Positions 13,233 through 13,271 of a stretch of 13,271 nt of DNA are shown piece after piece. The translations under genes were made by a program, and so were the position numbers. Source of the stretch: an uncultured Lachnospiraceae bacterium. Its GTDB lineage: Bacteria; Bacillota; Clostridia; Lachnospirales; Lachnospiraceae. A model generated the notes under the pieces. It saw only the letters and a list, made by a program, of their open reading frames with translations. It searched no databases and was not told the origin of the DNA. The stretch lies in assembly GCA_934339365.1 (NCBI GenBank), contig CAKRHW010000024.1, forward strand, positions 1 through 13,271. The letters are read 5' to 3'. Position 1 is the first letter of the stretch. Every line of letters begins with the position of its first letter.

Positions 13233-13271
13233 TCTTAATCCCCAAACAAGGAAGTCACTTTGCTCAAGCAA

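Overview
The window looks like chromosome from a low-GC anaerobic Firmicute, most likely a gut Lachnospiraceae (a Blautia/Dorea/Ruminococcus-type genome; genus not determinable here). The reasons are A/T-rich codon use, strong AGGAGG ribosome sites, T-box leaders, the short zinc-domain form of prolyl-tRNA synthetase, single-NEAT-domain secreted proteins and a gut-type oleate hydratase. No rRNA, tRNA, CRISPR or complete mobile element is visible.

Left end (1-2880) is a decaying stretch. putP (Na+/proline symporter) has lost its first 25-30 codons at about position 80, where foreign DNA begins; this DNA carries an outward minus-strand promoter, an RBS and a start codon, so it looks like the edge of an insertion element. 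After a terminator and a 58-codon hypothetical gene comes a strong promoter with a 16-bp palindromic operator driving a NEAT-domain (heme/iron surface) gene. That gene has a TAA stop right after its signal peptide and is then fused by a deletion, near 2450, to the last third of an ABC exporter ATPase gene. Both are pseudogenes.

Middle (2880-8390) holds intact, mostly singly transcribed genes: an oleate hydratase with an unusual 60-residue N-terminal membrane-anchor extension; a RelQ/YjbM-type small alarmone synthetase; a two-gene unit of a lipoprotein carrying a C-terminal EndoU RNase domain on a long Ser/Thr/Lys linker, followed 6 bp later by a 115-aa candidate immunity protein; and a zinc-ribbon/Gln-Asn-repeat/multi-pass membrane protein.

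Right (8390-13271): a proline T-box leader and proS, whose promoter is embedded in the upstream terminator hairpin; a bidirectional terminator; a minus-strand nitrilase-superfamily amidase; a divergent PF09818-type 'ABC-class' ATPase; and a second complete T-box (candidate specifier AAC, Asn) with its own perfect promoter but no coding sequence in the remaining 160 bp, which instead hold hairpins.

The most interesting candidate system is the lipoprotein-EndoU plus downstream partner gene, read as a surface-tethered RNase toxin with its immunity protein. The linkage is inferred from domain identity and gene order, not proven.
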